The translations under genes were made by a program, and so were the position numbers. The notes below the pieces were generated by a model, which saw only the letters and a list, made by a program, of their open reading frames with translations, made no database searches and was not told the origin of the DNA. Shown one piece after another: positions 5,675 to 13,451 of a stretch of 44,018 bases of DNA; position 1 is the first letter of the stretch; each line of letters starts with the position of its first letter. Source of the DNA: Gp13-AA77 sp036521995 (GTDB lineage: Bacteria; Acidobacteriota; Terriglobia; UBA7540); NCBI GenBank assembly GCA_036521995.1, contig DATDGR010000324.1, forward strand, positions 1 through 44,018, read 5' to 3'.

Positions 5675-6475
5675 CTACTGCTTCTCGGCGACGAACGTTG
5701 AGGTTGCGCCGGTCAGCTTATTCGTAGCGACCACCGTCATTTTCTTCTCATCAGGCCCGACCGTCATTTTCACTGCTTCGACGACCTTGCCATCACGCTT
5801 GTCTGTCTCCTCGATGGTGCGGTCATCAACGCGCTTCAGAGAAACAGAGTTATAGGTATACGATCCCTTGACCGGGTAGTCTTTGCCGTCCAGCTTCGCG
5901 GTATAGCTCGCTCCTGTCGGTGTGGACATCGTCAGCTCATCGCCACTGCTCGTGTAAGTGGTCGTGAGGCCATTTTCACTCTCTTGAACCTTGTTGACTC
6001 GCCATGCGCCAGAAGTCGCATTCGCTCCGGCCGGTGCCTTTCCTACCCGCGTGTACGTAACTTCCACGCTCACCGGTTGATCGCCGTTCTCCGGATGGCT
6101 GGTAACCTTCACTGTCAGAGTGTTGCCGTCGTCCGACACGGTCCGGGTCTGCTCGGTCACCGTCTTGCCGCTCTTTTTGGTCGTGGCAGCAATCGACTTG
6201 GAATCAACTTCATTCACGCTGACCGTGTCATAAGGCTGGCCGGTAACGGCCTGGTCCTGCCCGTCACCCTTCACATGAATCTTCGGGCTGCAACTGGAAC
6301 AGTCATACATGCCTGCGTTCAGCGAAAAGACATAAGGCTTCGGTGACAGCTTGGATTGGTCCATGTTGGTGCGCCATGTGCCGTCGAATGGGCTTTGCGC
6401 AAACGATGATACGGGAACCCACAGCACCAGCATGAGAAACAAGGTGTAAGCAACGATCCGCTCAAGTTTGTTCAT
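5675..6475 (-). CDS. Secreted protein of unknown function
   Basis: A 266-residue protein from the ATG at 6475, preceded by GGGGAG at 7 nt; the frame upstream of it is discarded. Residues 1-27 form a signal peptide (positive MNKLER, hydrophobic AYTLFLMLVLWVPV, cleavage after SSFAQ). The mature part is rich in Thr, Ser, Lys and Val and begins FDGTWRTNMDQSKLSPKP. Two similar halves can be seen: a first with GTWRTNMDQSK and TVTEQTRTVSDDGNTLTV, a second with GAWRVNKVQES and TIEETDKRDGKVVEAVKMTV. This suggests an internal duplication of a lipocalin-like beta-rich unit. Two cysteines (DCSSC) sit close together in the first half. I do not recognise a named family. It is a single gene, and periplasmic or exported location is inferred. 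Confidence 0.75.
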   Translation of the reverse strand: MNKLERIVAYTLFLMLVLWVPVSSFAQSPFDGTWRTNMDQSKLSPKPYVFSLNAGMYDCSSCSPKIHVKGDGQDQAVTGQPYDTVSVNEVDSKSIAATTKKSGKTVTEQTRTVSDDGNTLTVKVTSHPENGDQPVSVEVTYTRVGKAPAGANATSGAWRVNKVQESENGLTTTYTSSGDELTMSTPTGASYTAKLDGKDYPVKGSYTYNSVSLKRVDDRTIEETDKRDGKVVEAVKMTVGPDEKKMTVVATNKLTGATSTFVAEKQ

Positions 6476-6712
6476 CTGAATTCTCCCCCCAGGTTTCGAT
6501 TTCGGCATGCCAGGCAAGGGCAATATGCCTGGAATTTCCGTTTTGACCGGTTTTAAGTTTCTGGCCTGCGAGAGTATACACGGAATTTCGAAACTCAAAG
6601 AAAAGAATCTGGATGGCTTGCTTCCGTGGGCGGACCGAGGTCGCCAAATTGCTCCGGGGATGGGGCCCGCATTCGAGGGTCAAACGATCAGTTTTCACTA
6701 TCAGGGCTTGAC

Positions 6713-7072
6713 TTATTCCAGGCGCTCAACTTCGACGAACGACTTTAGCCTCGCCAGGGCCTGATCCCATTGCTCGGAGACGAGATCGAGGTATTTCTTG
6801 ATTTCTTCAATCGGCTCCGGATCGAACTCAAATCGGCTCTCGCGACCACTACGGGCGCTGTGAACGATTTCTACCTTCTCCAACACTCGAAGATGCTTGG
6901 TGATCGCCTGCCGGGTAAGCTTAGAGCCCTCTGTTAGCGCAGAGATTGAGCGTGGCTGTCCGCCGCAAAGCTTCGCCACCAGCGCGAGCCGCGTCTCGTC
7001 GCCCAGAGCCGCAAAGACGGGTGCGAAAGCCTGCCGCTTGGCGGTCGCGCTGCTACGACCTTTGCGAGACAT
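6713..7072 (-). CDS. ArsR-family winged-helix transcriptional regulator
   Basis: A 119-residue protein from the ATG at 7072 (MSRKGRSS); a TTG three codons earlier is possible but less likely. The ArsR core is clear: VFAALGDETRLALVAKL, the helix-turn-helix ISALTEGSKLTRQAITKHLR with recognition helix TRQAITKHLRVLE, and the wing VHSARSGRESRFEFDPEPI. There is no CxC metal site, so it is not a classical arsenic or metal sensor. The C-terminal helix (KKYLDLVSEQWDQALARLK) is typical of ArsR proteins partnered with SRPBCC genes. It overlaps the 3' end of the SRPBCC gene by 20 nt, indicating translational coupling. It probably controls the palindrome at 7511-7526. Confidence 0.9.
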   Translation of the reverse strand: MSRKGRSSATAKRQAFAPVFAALGDETRLALVAKLCGGQPRSISALTEGSKLTRQAITKHLRVLEKVEIVHSARSGRESRFEFDPEPIEEIKKYLDLVSEQWDQALARLKSFVEVERLE

Positions 7073-7508
7073 AGCTCTCAATACTCTTCATTTGCTGTGC
7101 CCAGCCGCCGTCATTCATGCGGAACGCTTCGAGGCGGCGGTCGCTGGCGATTTGGTCGAAACCAGACTCGGTGAGCAGAAGCAGGGTGCCGCTCGCAGTC
7201 TTCTCCAGCCTGAATTCGACGAGGGTGGGCGCTTCCTGCGAGTAATCCATTTTAGGATCGACGGAATAAGGGTGCCAGGTGAAGGAAAAGAGGCGTTCGG
7301 GCTCCATCTTCTGCACCACGGCCTCCCATCGGACGTGCTCGTAGCCGGGGTAGGTGATCTGGCCCCGCGAGATCTGGCCCGGTACGAACGGGCCGTCCAG
7401 CTTCACGCGGAACCACTCGCCGAACTCACGGTAATCCGTCAGCGCACGCCAGACCCCTGAAACCAGAGCCTTGAGTTCAATACGCTTCTCAATGCGATCA
7501 ATCGTCAT
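7053..7508 (-). CDS. SRPBCC-domain protein (AHSA1/CalC-like)
   Basis: A 151-residue protein from the ATG at 7508 with GGGGG 6 nt upstream; a TTG two codons earlier is rejected. START/AHSA1 features: a beginning IDRIEKRIELKALVSGVWRA, EFGEWFRVKLDGPFVPGQ, a central PERLFSFTWHPYSVDP, and the C-terminal helix DRRLEAFRMNDGGWAQQMKS. The fold binds hydrophobic ligands in a deep cavity, and the family is often paired with ArsR repressors. Here the regulator follows and overlaps by 20 nt. It is cytoplasmic with no signal peptide. The ligand is not predictable. It is transcribed from the promoter at 7527-7555. Confidence 0.88.
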   Translation of the reverse strand: MTIDRIEKRIELKALVSGVWRALTDYREFGEWFRVKLDGPFVPGQISRGQITYPGYEHVRWEAVVQKMEPERLFSFTWHPYSVDPKMDYSQEAPTLVEFRLEKTASGTLLLLTESGFDQIASDRRLEAFRMNDGGWAQQMKSIESYVSQRS

Positions 7509-7510
7509 AA

Positions 7511-7526
7511 GCAACCCCCAGGTTGC
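7511..7526. promoter_or_regulatory. Operator-like palindrome at the SRPBCC-ArsR transcription start
   Basis: GCAACC-CCCA-GGTTGC is a perfect 6-bp inverted repeat placed between the -10 box (7527-7532) and the SRPBCC start codon, overlapping the expected transcription start and the ribosome-binding site. ArsR proteins bind such dyads, so autorepression by the downstream ArsR gene is the simplest reading. Confidence 0.5.
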
Positions 7527-7555
7527 ATATTAGCATGGCCGAGTGAAAAAGGCAA
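7527..7555 (-). promoter_or_regulatory. Sigma-70-type promoter of the SRPBCC-ArsR operon
   Basis: On the minus strand TTGCCT (7550-7555) and TAATAT (7527-7532) are separated by exactly 17 nt, and a TG lies just before the -10. The spacing to the ATG at 7508 leaves a leader of about a dozen bases that includes the operator-like palindrome. Confidence 0.55.
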
Positions 7556-7562
7556 CCTTTTT
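7546..7562. terminator. Terminator-like inverted repeat between GT39 gene and SRPBCC operon
   Basis: AAAAAGG-CAA-CCTTTTT is a perfect 7-bp inverted repeat with A and T runs on either side, 65 nt downstream of the glycosyltransferase stop. It could end that transcript, but it also overlaps the -35 box of the next promoter, so it may instead be a regulatory dyad. The stem is AT-rich and weak. Confidence 0.35.
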
Positions 7563-7627
7563 GTTGTTCTTTGCCTGCGGCAGCACTCCCCGGCTGTACG
7601 CGCCTGCGGCACCAGGGAAATTCATCT

Positions 7628-9247
7628 TCAGCTCCAATGCTTCATCTTGGGCCAGACCTCCGGGAGGGGCCATTTCAAGCCCCGGCAAAGAAAGATGTCA
7701 AAGTGCTCGTCACGCCGCGAGTAGCGGCCATCGACGTGGCCCACGATCTCAACGCTCCTGAAGTAGCTCTCGTTGAAGTCACTGCCCAGCATGATGATCA
7801 TGTCGCCGGAATAGTTGCGCGGCCCCCAGAGCCAGTAATTCTGGTGAGGGCAAATCGCCTTGGGCAACCCATATTTCGGCCCGAAGAAATCGATGGCGCC
7901 GGCTTCGCTGTAGTCCTTCGCCAAAATGGCCGTTCGAAAGCGCTGATCGGGTGGAAGGCTGTTGTAGACGCGTGCGACTTCGCGCGTCATATCCTCCCAG
8001 CCGAACTCGTCGCTGAAATATAGCGGCAAAGGATCGGCGTCGAATTCTCCGCCTTGGGTGGCGCCGGCAGGACGAGTCATCCGGACGTAGGTGTCCACGG
8101 GCAGAATAGGCGCCGAAAGAAGAGCCGCCAGCGCACCTGCCCCGACCGTCAGCGCGACGTAAGCGCTCCTGCTCCACGCCCGGCGGTCTCGGGTGGCTCT
8201 CTCAAAAGAGACAGCGCCGGCCGCTAGCAGCATCGGGTAGGCAGGGGCAAGGTAATAGTCCTTACCCCCCAAGACGGTGAACACGGCCAGCATCACGAGA
8301 TAGGCGAGAGCGAGCCCCCGGTAGTGAGTGCCACCGCGGCCGAACAGCAGCCACGCCAGGCCACCCACCCAGAGCGGGAGCAGGGCTGGATTCAGGACGA
8401 TAGCCTGATCCTGGATGAACGCCAGCAGGTCGACGAACCACGTCACTCCCCCGTAAGTGTGGACGTTGTGCATCAGCTCCAGAAAGGGGAAGTGGTGCCG
8501 GAAGAGCCAGATCAGATTGGGGAGAAAGATCAGGAACCCGGCCAGACCGCCGGCCCAAAGCCAGCGGCTCGTCAATAAGCGCCGTTCCGGAGTGGCCGCC
8601 AGTCCGATCAGCACGCTCAGAACGAAGAACGCCACAGAATACTTGTTCTCCATGCCGACGCCGGCAAGAGCCCCGAAACCCAGCCAATATCGCGGCTGGC
8701 CACTGTTGATGGCCCGCACCACGCACCATGCGCAAGCCGTCCAGATGATCGGCTCGAAGGCGTTCATCCTCATCCAATGCTGCAGTATCATGTAAGCGGG
8801 AACCACCGCCACCGCGAGTGCGGCGAGCGCCTGCGCGAACCGGCCGCCGCCCACCTCCCGAGTTATCCTGCCCGTCAGCCACACCAGCGTTGCGCCCGCG
8901 ATGGCCGGCAGCAAACGCAGCCCGAGCAATGAATCGCCGAGCACGTGCCTGGCAAACCAGACTAACAAAGCGATGAGCGGAGGCTGATCGACATAGCCCC
9001 AGGCGAGATGCCCGGCGCAGGCCAGGTAGTACAGTTCGTCGCCGGAGATTCCATAGCGGTTTGCAGTAAGCAGGTGGAAAAAGAGTTTGGCGGCTGCGAG
9101 ATAAAGGACGATAGCCGGGCCTGAGGCGAAGCTGCTGCTCCGCCTGTCGGAAGTCTCAGGCGCAGAACGCCCGCTTCCGGCTGCAAAGCCGATGGCGGCC
9201 ACATAGATGAAGATCCAGGCGAACCAGCGGACCGCTAACCACACCAC
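7628..9247 (-). CDS. GT39-type (PMT/ArnT-like) membrane glycosyltransferase
   Basis: A 539-residue polytopic membrane protein with about a dozen hydrophobic segments. The start is a GTG at 9247 preceded by a G-rich tract; no ATG is nearby. It shows the GT-C signature of the PMT_2 family: an early acidic motif GDELYYLA (residues about 69-76) in the first external loop, then WGYVDQPPL, and later GGKDYYLAPAYPMLLAAG. These enzymes move a sugar from a polyprenyl-phosphate carrier to a protein, lipid A or a polysaccharide at the outer face of the inner membrane. The soluble C terminus (residues about 390-539) is in the periplasm and has DFFGPKYGLP and YWLWGPRNYSGDMIIMLG, often seen in acidobacterial members. 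The acceptor is unknown. It follows the TPR gene by 152 nt on the same strand. Confidence 0.87.
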   Translation of the reverse strand: MVWLAVRWFAWIFIYVAAIGFAAGSGRSAPETSDRRSSSFASGPAIVLYLAAAKLFFHLLTANRYGISGDELYYLACAGHLAWGYVDQPPLIALLVWFARHVLGDSLLGLRLLPAIAGATLVWLTGRITREVGGGRFAQALAALAVAVVPAYMILQHWMRMNAFEPIIWTACAWCVVRAINSGQPRYWLGFGALAGVGMENKYSVAFFVLSVLIGLAATPERRLLTSRWLWAGGLAGFLIFLPNLIWLFRHHFPFLELMHNVHTYGGVTWFVDLLAFIQDQAIVLNPALLPLWVGGLAWLLFGRGGTHYRGLALAYLVMLAVFTVLGGKDYYLAPAYPMLLAAGAVSFERATRDRRAWSRSAYVALTVGAGALAALLSAPILPVDTYVRMTRPAGATQGGEFDADPLPLYFSDEFGWEDMTREVARVYNSLPPDQRFRTAILAKDYSEAGAIDFFGPKYGLPKAICPHQNYWLWGPRNYSGDMIIMLGSDFNESYFRSVEIVGHVDGRYSRRDEHFDIFLCRGLKWPLPEVWPKMKHWS

Positions 9248-9399
9248 CGCGCCCCCCTTGCTAAACTGCTATCGTGGTTGTTGTCGCCTCCTGAAAGCCT
9301 TTTGCCCGCGCACAGATCGAAGAGGATTATCTGCGCCCGGCATCGCTGGCCTACGACGCGGCGTTGAGTTGAGTTTTTTGGACGCTACGCATTCGAATA

Positions 9400-11556
9400 T
9401 CACTTTGGCGTTTGAAAAGACTGAACGTCGCCGCCCTCCTGCTCCAGGGCTTCGAGCCGTTGCTGGCTGAGTTGGTCCGATGATTTTCGAAGAGCCTCCG
9501 ACGTTGCCAGCTCTGCCTGCGCCTCGGTGTTCTCCCCAATTTTGCGATAGAGCATGGCCAGGCGGTAGTGGACCTCTCCGTTGCGGTCCCCGGGAGCAAG
9601 AAGCAACAGATCCTCGATGGCGGCGGATGGTTGTCCCAGCTCCTCTTCGGTTTTGGCAAGGTCGAGCCTGGCTCTGCTCTCCACAGCCGAGTTCGTGAGG
9701 GCGCGTTTGAGAGGACCAACCGCCTGCTGCCATTGATGCTGCTGGGTGTAACTGTCGCCGAGCTCGTAAGAAGCGACGGCCGAGCCAGGCGACAACTCCA
9801 GAGTCTTCTTCAGCTCGTCTTCGGCGCGCGTCCAGTCCCCGGCCAGCCAGTAAACTGTGCCCAGCCCCAGATGCAGATCGGGCAACTCCGGGGCCAGGTG
9901 CAACGCCACCTCATACTCATGGCCAGCCGCCGACAGCCGGTTCTGATCGGCGTCGCTGCGAGCGAGCATTTCGTGGACTCTCGCTGAATCAGGGCTGAGC
10001 TCAGCGAGCTTCGCGAAGCATTGTCCTGCGAGCGCCGAGTAGGATTTCGTCAGCCAGTACTGCGCCCAGGCATCATTCGGAGCCGACCGCAACAGGATTC
10101 GAGCGCGCTCGCGCGACTCTTCGTATCGTCCCAGGTGGTAGTCCAACTCGATCAGCCGGGCTGTTTGATTCTCGTTTAGCCCGGTCTTCGAGTTGAGTTC
10201 CTCACTCCACTGTGCCGCGCACACTTCCGCGATCCAACGTCCTGGATTGAGCCGCTGATTCGCGGGAGGAGGGGAACATTTCGTCTCAGCGGGGTCCAGC
10301 CGCGCAGGCCATCCCAAGCCGTCGCTTCCCAGCCAGAGGCTCAGCAACTTTCCGGCTGGCAAATCAGCGAGGCGAGGGGGTAGTGCCACCCGACCCTGTT
10401 TCCAGGCTTCAGACAATGGGGCCGGCGGCGGTGATTCCAGCCGCAGTGGCAGCTCGCCCGGGTAGAGATTCATCAGCCGCTGAAAGGCCTCGAGCGCCTC
10501 GTCCCAGCGAGACCCCAAGGCCTCGATCTCCACGGTACCCAACAGAGCAGGTAGCGACTCTGGATCTTGTGAGAGCTCGGCACCGAACTCCCGTCCGGCG
10601 GCACGCGGATAGCCTAGATACAAAAGGGCCGCTCCCAGATCGGCATGAAGACCCGGCTGGAAACTTTGCTGAGGAATCGTTGAGTGGGGATTGTCCGCGC
10701 TGGGATTCGCCGGCCCGCTGGAGGTTGCAGGACTCGGCTGAGAGCTGTGCACGATCGGAAGAAGCGCCTGAGCTGCACCCCAATAGTCGCCGCGATCCTC
10801 CAGTTGCTCGGCAGCTAGAAGAACGGGTAGGGCGGAATCGCTTCGCTCGCGCGCGAAGTCTGTGCTGACTTTCTGCGCCAGATCGGTGTAAACCACGCCC
10901 AATTTGTACCAGGCCTCAGCGACGCCGGGAGTGCGGCGCAACTGCTCGCGGTAAGCGTCCGCAGCTTCCTCGGGCCGACCGCTGCGAGCGAGCGCGTCTC
11001 CCAAGGCCAACCGCGCCGTCCCGCTGTCAGGATCCAGCACAAGCGTTTGGTGCAGACACTTGATGGCGTCGGGAAGTTGATTGAGATCGAGGTAGTCCAG
11101 GCCCCTCACCAGCCAGGCGTGAACCGGAATCGCGGAAGCGCCCGCCTGTTTGGGTGCGGACCCCTTCGATGAAGCCACCCGGTCCGGCGTCGCGTCTTCG
11201 ACAAGGTCGAAAGGCAAGGGTTTGAGCGCCTCCAGGGATTCCCGGTAGCGATGGAGGAAAAAGTCCGCATCGGCCAGCCGGGTCCGCGCCTCAATCACGG
11301 CGGGCGAGAGCGGCAAAGCAGCTTGGGTGGAGAGGAACTTCTCATAATGACGAACCGCCTCCTCGTAGCGCCCGGACTCGTCGGCTTTGGCGGCAGCCGC
11401 CAGCTCATCCTGAGGCGAAGCTTGCCCCCATGAGGGCGCACCTCCCTGGAGGGCAAGCCAAGCCCCGCAGACGGCCGTTGCAAGACGAAGGAAACCGGTC
11501 ACGGCCGGCTCTCGCCTCCGTCTCCGATGGTCGTCAATCAGGACAAGCCGCTCCAT
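9400..11556 (-). CDS. Large secreted or membrane-anchored TPR protein
   Basis: A 718-residue protein. The N terminus has a charged stretch (DDHRRRRREP) followed by a hydrophobic segment FLRLATAVCGAWLAL and APSWGQ, fitting a signal peptide; a GTG at 11502 is an alternative start. Tetratricopeptide units recur along the protein, for example ESGRYEEAVRHYEKFLS, LPDAIKCLHQTLVLDPDSG, RPEEAADAYREQLRRTPG, DWTRAEDELKKTLELSPGS and QWQQAVGPLKRAL. The last repeats end just before a polar tail. TPR proteins are protein-interaction scaffolds. The gene is divergent (84 bp) from the CRTAC1 gene, which is itself followed by another TPR gene; this association is common in Acidobacteriota but of unknown role. 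Function beyond scaffolding is not assignable. Confidence 0.82.
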   Translation of the reverse strand: MERLVLIDDHRRRRREPAVTGFLRLATAVCGAWLALQGGAPSWGQASPQDELAAAAKADESGRYEEAVRHYEKFLSTQAALPLSPAVIEARTRLADADFFLHRYRESLEALKPLPFDLVEDATPDRVASSKGSAPKQAGASAIPVHAWLVRGLDYLDLNQLPDAIKCLHQTLVLDPDSGTARLALGDALARSGRPEEAADAYREQLRRTPGVAEAWYKLGVVYTDLAQKVSTDFARERSDSALPVLLAAEQLEDRGDYWGAAQALLPIVHSSQPSPATSSGPANPSADNPHSTIPQQSFQPGLHADLGAALLYLGYPRAAGREFGAELSQDPESLPALLGTVEIEALGSRWDEALEAFQRLMNLYPGELPLRLESPPPAPLSEAWKQGRVALPPRLADLPAGKLLSLWLGSDGLGWPARLDPAETKCSPPPANQRLNPGRWIAEVCAAQWSEELNSKTGLNENQTARLIELDYHLGRYEESRERARILLRSAPNDAWAQYWLTKSYSALAGQCFAKLAELSPDSARVHEMLARSDADQNRLSAAGHEYEVALHLAPELPDLHLGLGTVYWLAGDWTRAEDELKKTLELSPGSAVASYELGDSYTQQHQWQQAVGPLKRALTNSAVESRARLDLAKTEEELGQPSAAIEDLLLLAPGDRNGEVHYRLAMLYRKIGENTEAQAELATSEALRKSSDQLSQQRLEALEQEGGDVQSFQTPK

Positions 11557-11640
11557 GTGTCCTATCTTACCCCTGCTTCGAATGGGCAGCCTGCCGGGAG
11601 CTTCGTGTGGCGGGTGGACACTCTGAGGGTGATATTCTGA

Positions 11641-13443
11641 ATGCTCAGGAGCAGTCCATCGAGGATCGAGATTCCCATCGTGTCGAATGACGGCCCCAAG
11701 CCCGGATCTGCCCTGACGGGCCGCCGCAATTTCCTGCGCCAGGCTGCCGGCCTGTGCTTCATCCTCCCGGTATTTCGCGGCGGCAAGCTGGGCCAGCCGG
11801 TGCTTGCACCGGGTCCGCCGGAGACGTGGTTTGTCGACGTCGCGAAGGAGTCCGGCCTGGGAGCTTTTCGCGACACCTGCGGCTCGCCGGCCAAGGACTA
11901 CTTGGTGGAGACGGTGGGGAGCGGCCTGGCCATCTTCGACTACAACGGCGACGGGCTAATGGACATCCTCTTGGTGAACGGGTCCTCTTTCCAGTTACTC
12001 GACGATCCGAGCCTGCCGCGAACCTCGAGCCGTCTGTTCCGCAACAATGGCGATGGGAGCTACACCGACGTGACACGGCAAAGCGGTCTTGTCAGTGAAG
12101 GCTGGGGCATGGGCGTGGCGGCCGCTGATTTTGACAACGACGGTCACGCCGATGTTTTCATCACCAATTTCGGTACCAACGCACTTTTCCACAACAACGG
12201 CAACGGCACGTTCACCAACATCACGCGCGAGGCGGGGCTCGAAGGTGGGAACTGGTCGACGGGCTGTGCCTGGGGCGACTACGACGGCGATGGCCGGCTT
12301 GACCTCTATGTCTCCCGCTACGTGGATTTCGACCGGGCCCGGATTCCCCGTCCGGGGACCGCCAAATACTGCTTGTATCGCGGTGTTTCCGTGGCCTGCG
12401 GCCCCCAGGGCCTCCCCGGCCTTGCGGACCTTTTTTATCACAACGAAGGCGGCGGCAAGTTTCGCGAGGTAAGCAGGGACGTAGGCATTCGCGACAGTGA
12501 TCGGGCTTACGGATTCGGCGTGGTCTGGTGCGATTTCGACAACGATGGCTACCCCGACATCTACGTGGCCAATGATTCCATGCCGAACTACCTTTGGCAC
12601 AACAAACGCAATGGCACCTTCGAGGAGATCGGGATGGAGGCCGGCTGCGCCGTCAGCGGCGATGGCCGCCCGCAATCGTCGATGGGCATCGCGGTGGGCG
12701 ACTACAACAACGATGGGTGGATGGACCTGCTGGTGACCAATTTCTCCGAGGACTACAGCACGCTTTATCGCAATAGCGGCGGCCAATTTGACGATGTCAC
12801 CTTCGAGGCCGGTCTCGGAACCGTCAGCTTCAAGCAGTTGAAGTGGGGGACAGGCTTTCTGGATTTCGATAACGACGGATGGAAGGACCTCTTTGTGGCC
12901 GACGGGCACATCTACCCGCAGGCCGAGAGGGCCGGCAACACCTACAATCAGGCCAACCAGTTGTTCCGCAATCTACGCAACGGCCGCTTTGCCCCGGTGG
13001 ACAGCGCCGAAAGCGGATTCACCCAAGCGTGGAGCAGCCGGGGCGCCGCCTTCGGCGATCTCGATAACGGCGGACGCGTCTGGGCCGTGGTCAATAACAT
13101 CGACCAGGAGCCTTTCCTGTACAAACCTCAAGGCGCGGCCGGGGCCCTTCCCGGAGCATGGGTGCGATTCAGGCTAAACGGCACGAAGAGCAATCGGGAC
13201 GCGATCGGCGCCCGCGTCCGGGTCACGGCCGGAGGCATCACTCAGACGGACGAAGTGCGGAGCGGTCAGAGCTATCTTTGCTCGTGCGATCCGCGCCTTC
13301 ATTTCGGCCTGGGACAGTCCACGTCAATCGAGAAGGTCGAAATTCGCTGGCCTGACCGGCAGGAGGACAAGTACGAGCACCTGGGGGTGAACCGCGAGTA
13401 CGCCTTCCGGCAGGCAGACAAGGCTGGCAAGGGTCAGAGTTGA
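11641..13443 (+). CDS. CRTAC1-family protein (FG-GAP/VCBS repeats with ASPIC/UnbV domain), Tat-exported
   Basis: A 600-residue protein. A twin-arginine signal is visible at residues 28-37 (GRRNFLRQAAG) followed by a hydrophobic run, so it should be exported folded. Six or more calcium-binding FG-GAP/VCBS loops follow in a beta-propeller pattern: DYNGDGLMDI, DFDNDGHADVF, DYDGDGRLDLYV, DFDNDGYPDIYV, DYNNDGWMDLLV and DFDNDGWKDLFV. The C-terminal 90 residues are an ASPIC/UnbV domain (VRFRLNGTKSNRDAIGARV, RSGQSYLCSCDPRLHFGLG, VEIRWPDRQ). These proteins are extracytoplasmic and probably act in adhesion or polymer binding. The exact role is unknown. The next TPR gene begins within about 10 nt of the stop, so the two look co-transcribed. 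Confidence 0.92.
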   Translation: MLRSSPSRIEIPIVSNDGPKPGSALTGRRNFLRQAAGLCFILPVFRGGKLGQPVLAPGPPETWFVDVAKESGLGAFRDTCGSPAKDYLVETVGSGLAIFDYNGDGLMDILLVNGSSFQLLDDPSLPRTSSRLFRNNGDGSYTDVTRQSGLVSEGWGMGVAAADFDNDGHADVFITNFGTNALFHNNGNGTFTNITREAGLEGGNWSTGCAWGDYDGDGRLDLYVSRYVDFDRARIPRPGTAKYCLYRGVSVACGPQGLPGLADLFYHNEGGGKFREVSRDVGIRDSDRAYGFGVVWCDFDNDGYPDIYVANDSMPNYLWHNKRNGTFEEIGMEAGCAVSGDGRPQSSMGIAVGDYNNDGWMDLLVTNFSEDYSTLYRNSGGQFDDVTFEAGLGTVSFKQLKWGTGFLDFDNDGWKDLFVADGHIYPQAERAGNTYNQANQLFRNLRNGRFAPVDSAESGFTQAWSSRGAAFGDLDNGGRVWAVVNNIDQEPFLYKPQGAAGALPGAWVRFRLNGTKSNRDAIGARVRVTAGGITQTDEVRSGQSYLCSCDPRLHFGLGQSTSIEKVEIRWPDRQEDKYEHLGVNREYAFRQADKAGKGQS

Positions 13444-13451
13444 GAGTTGGC

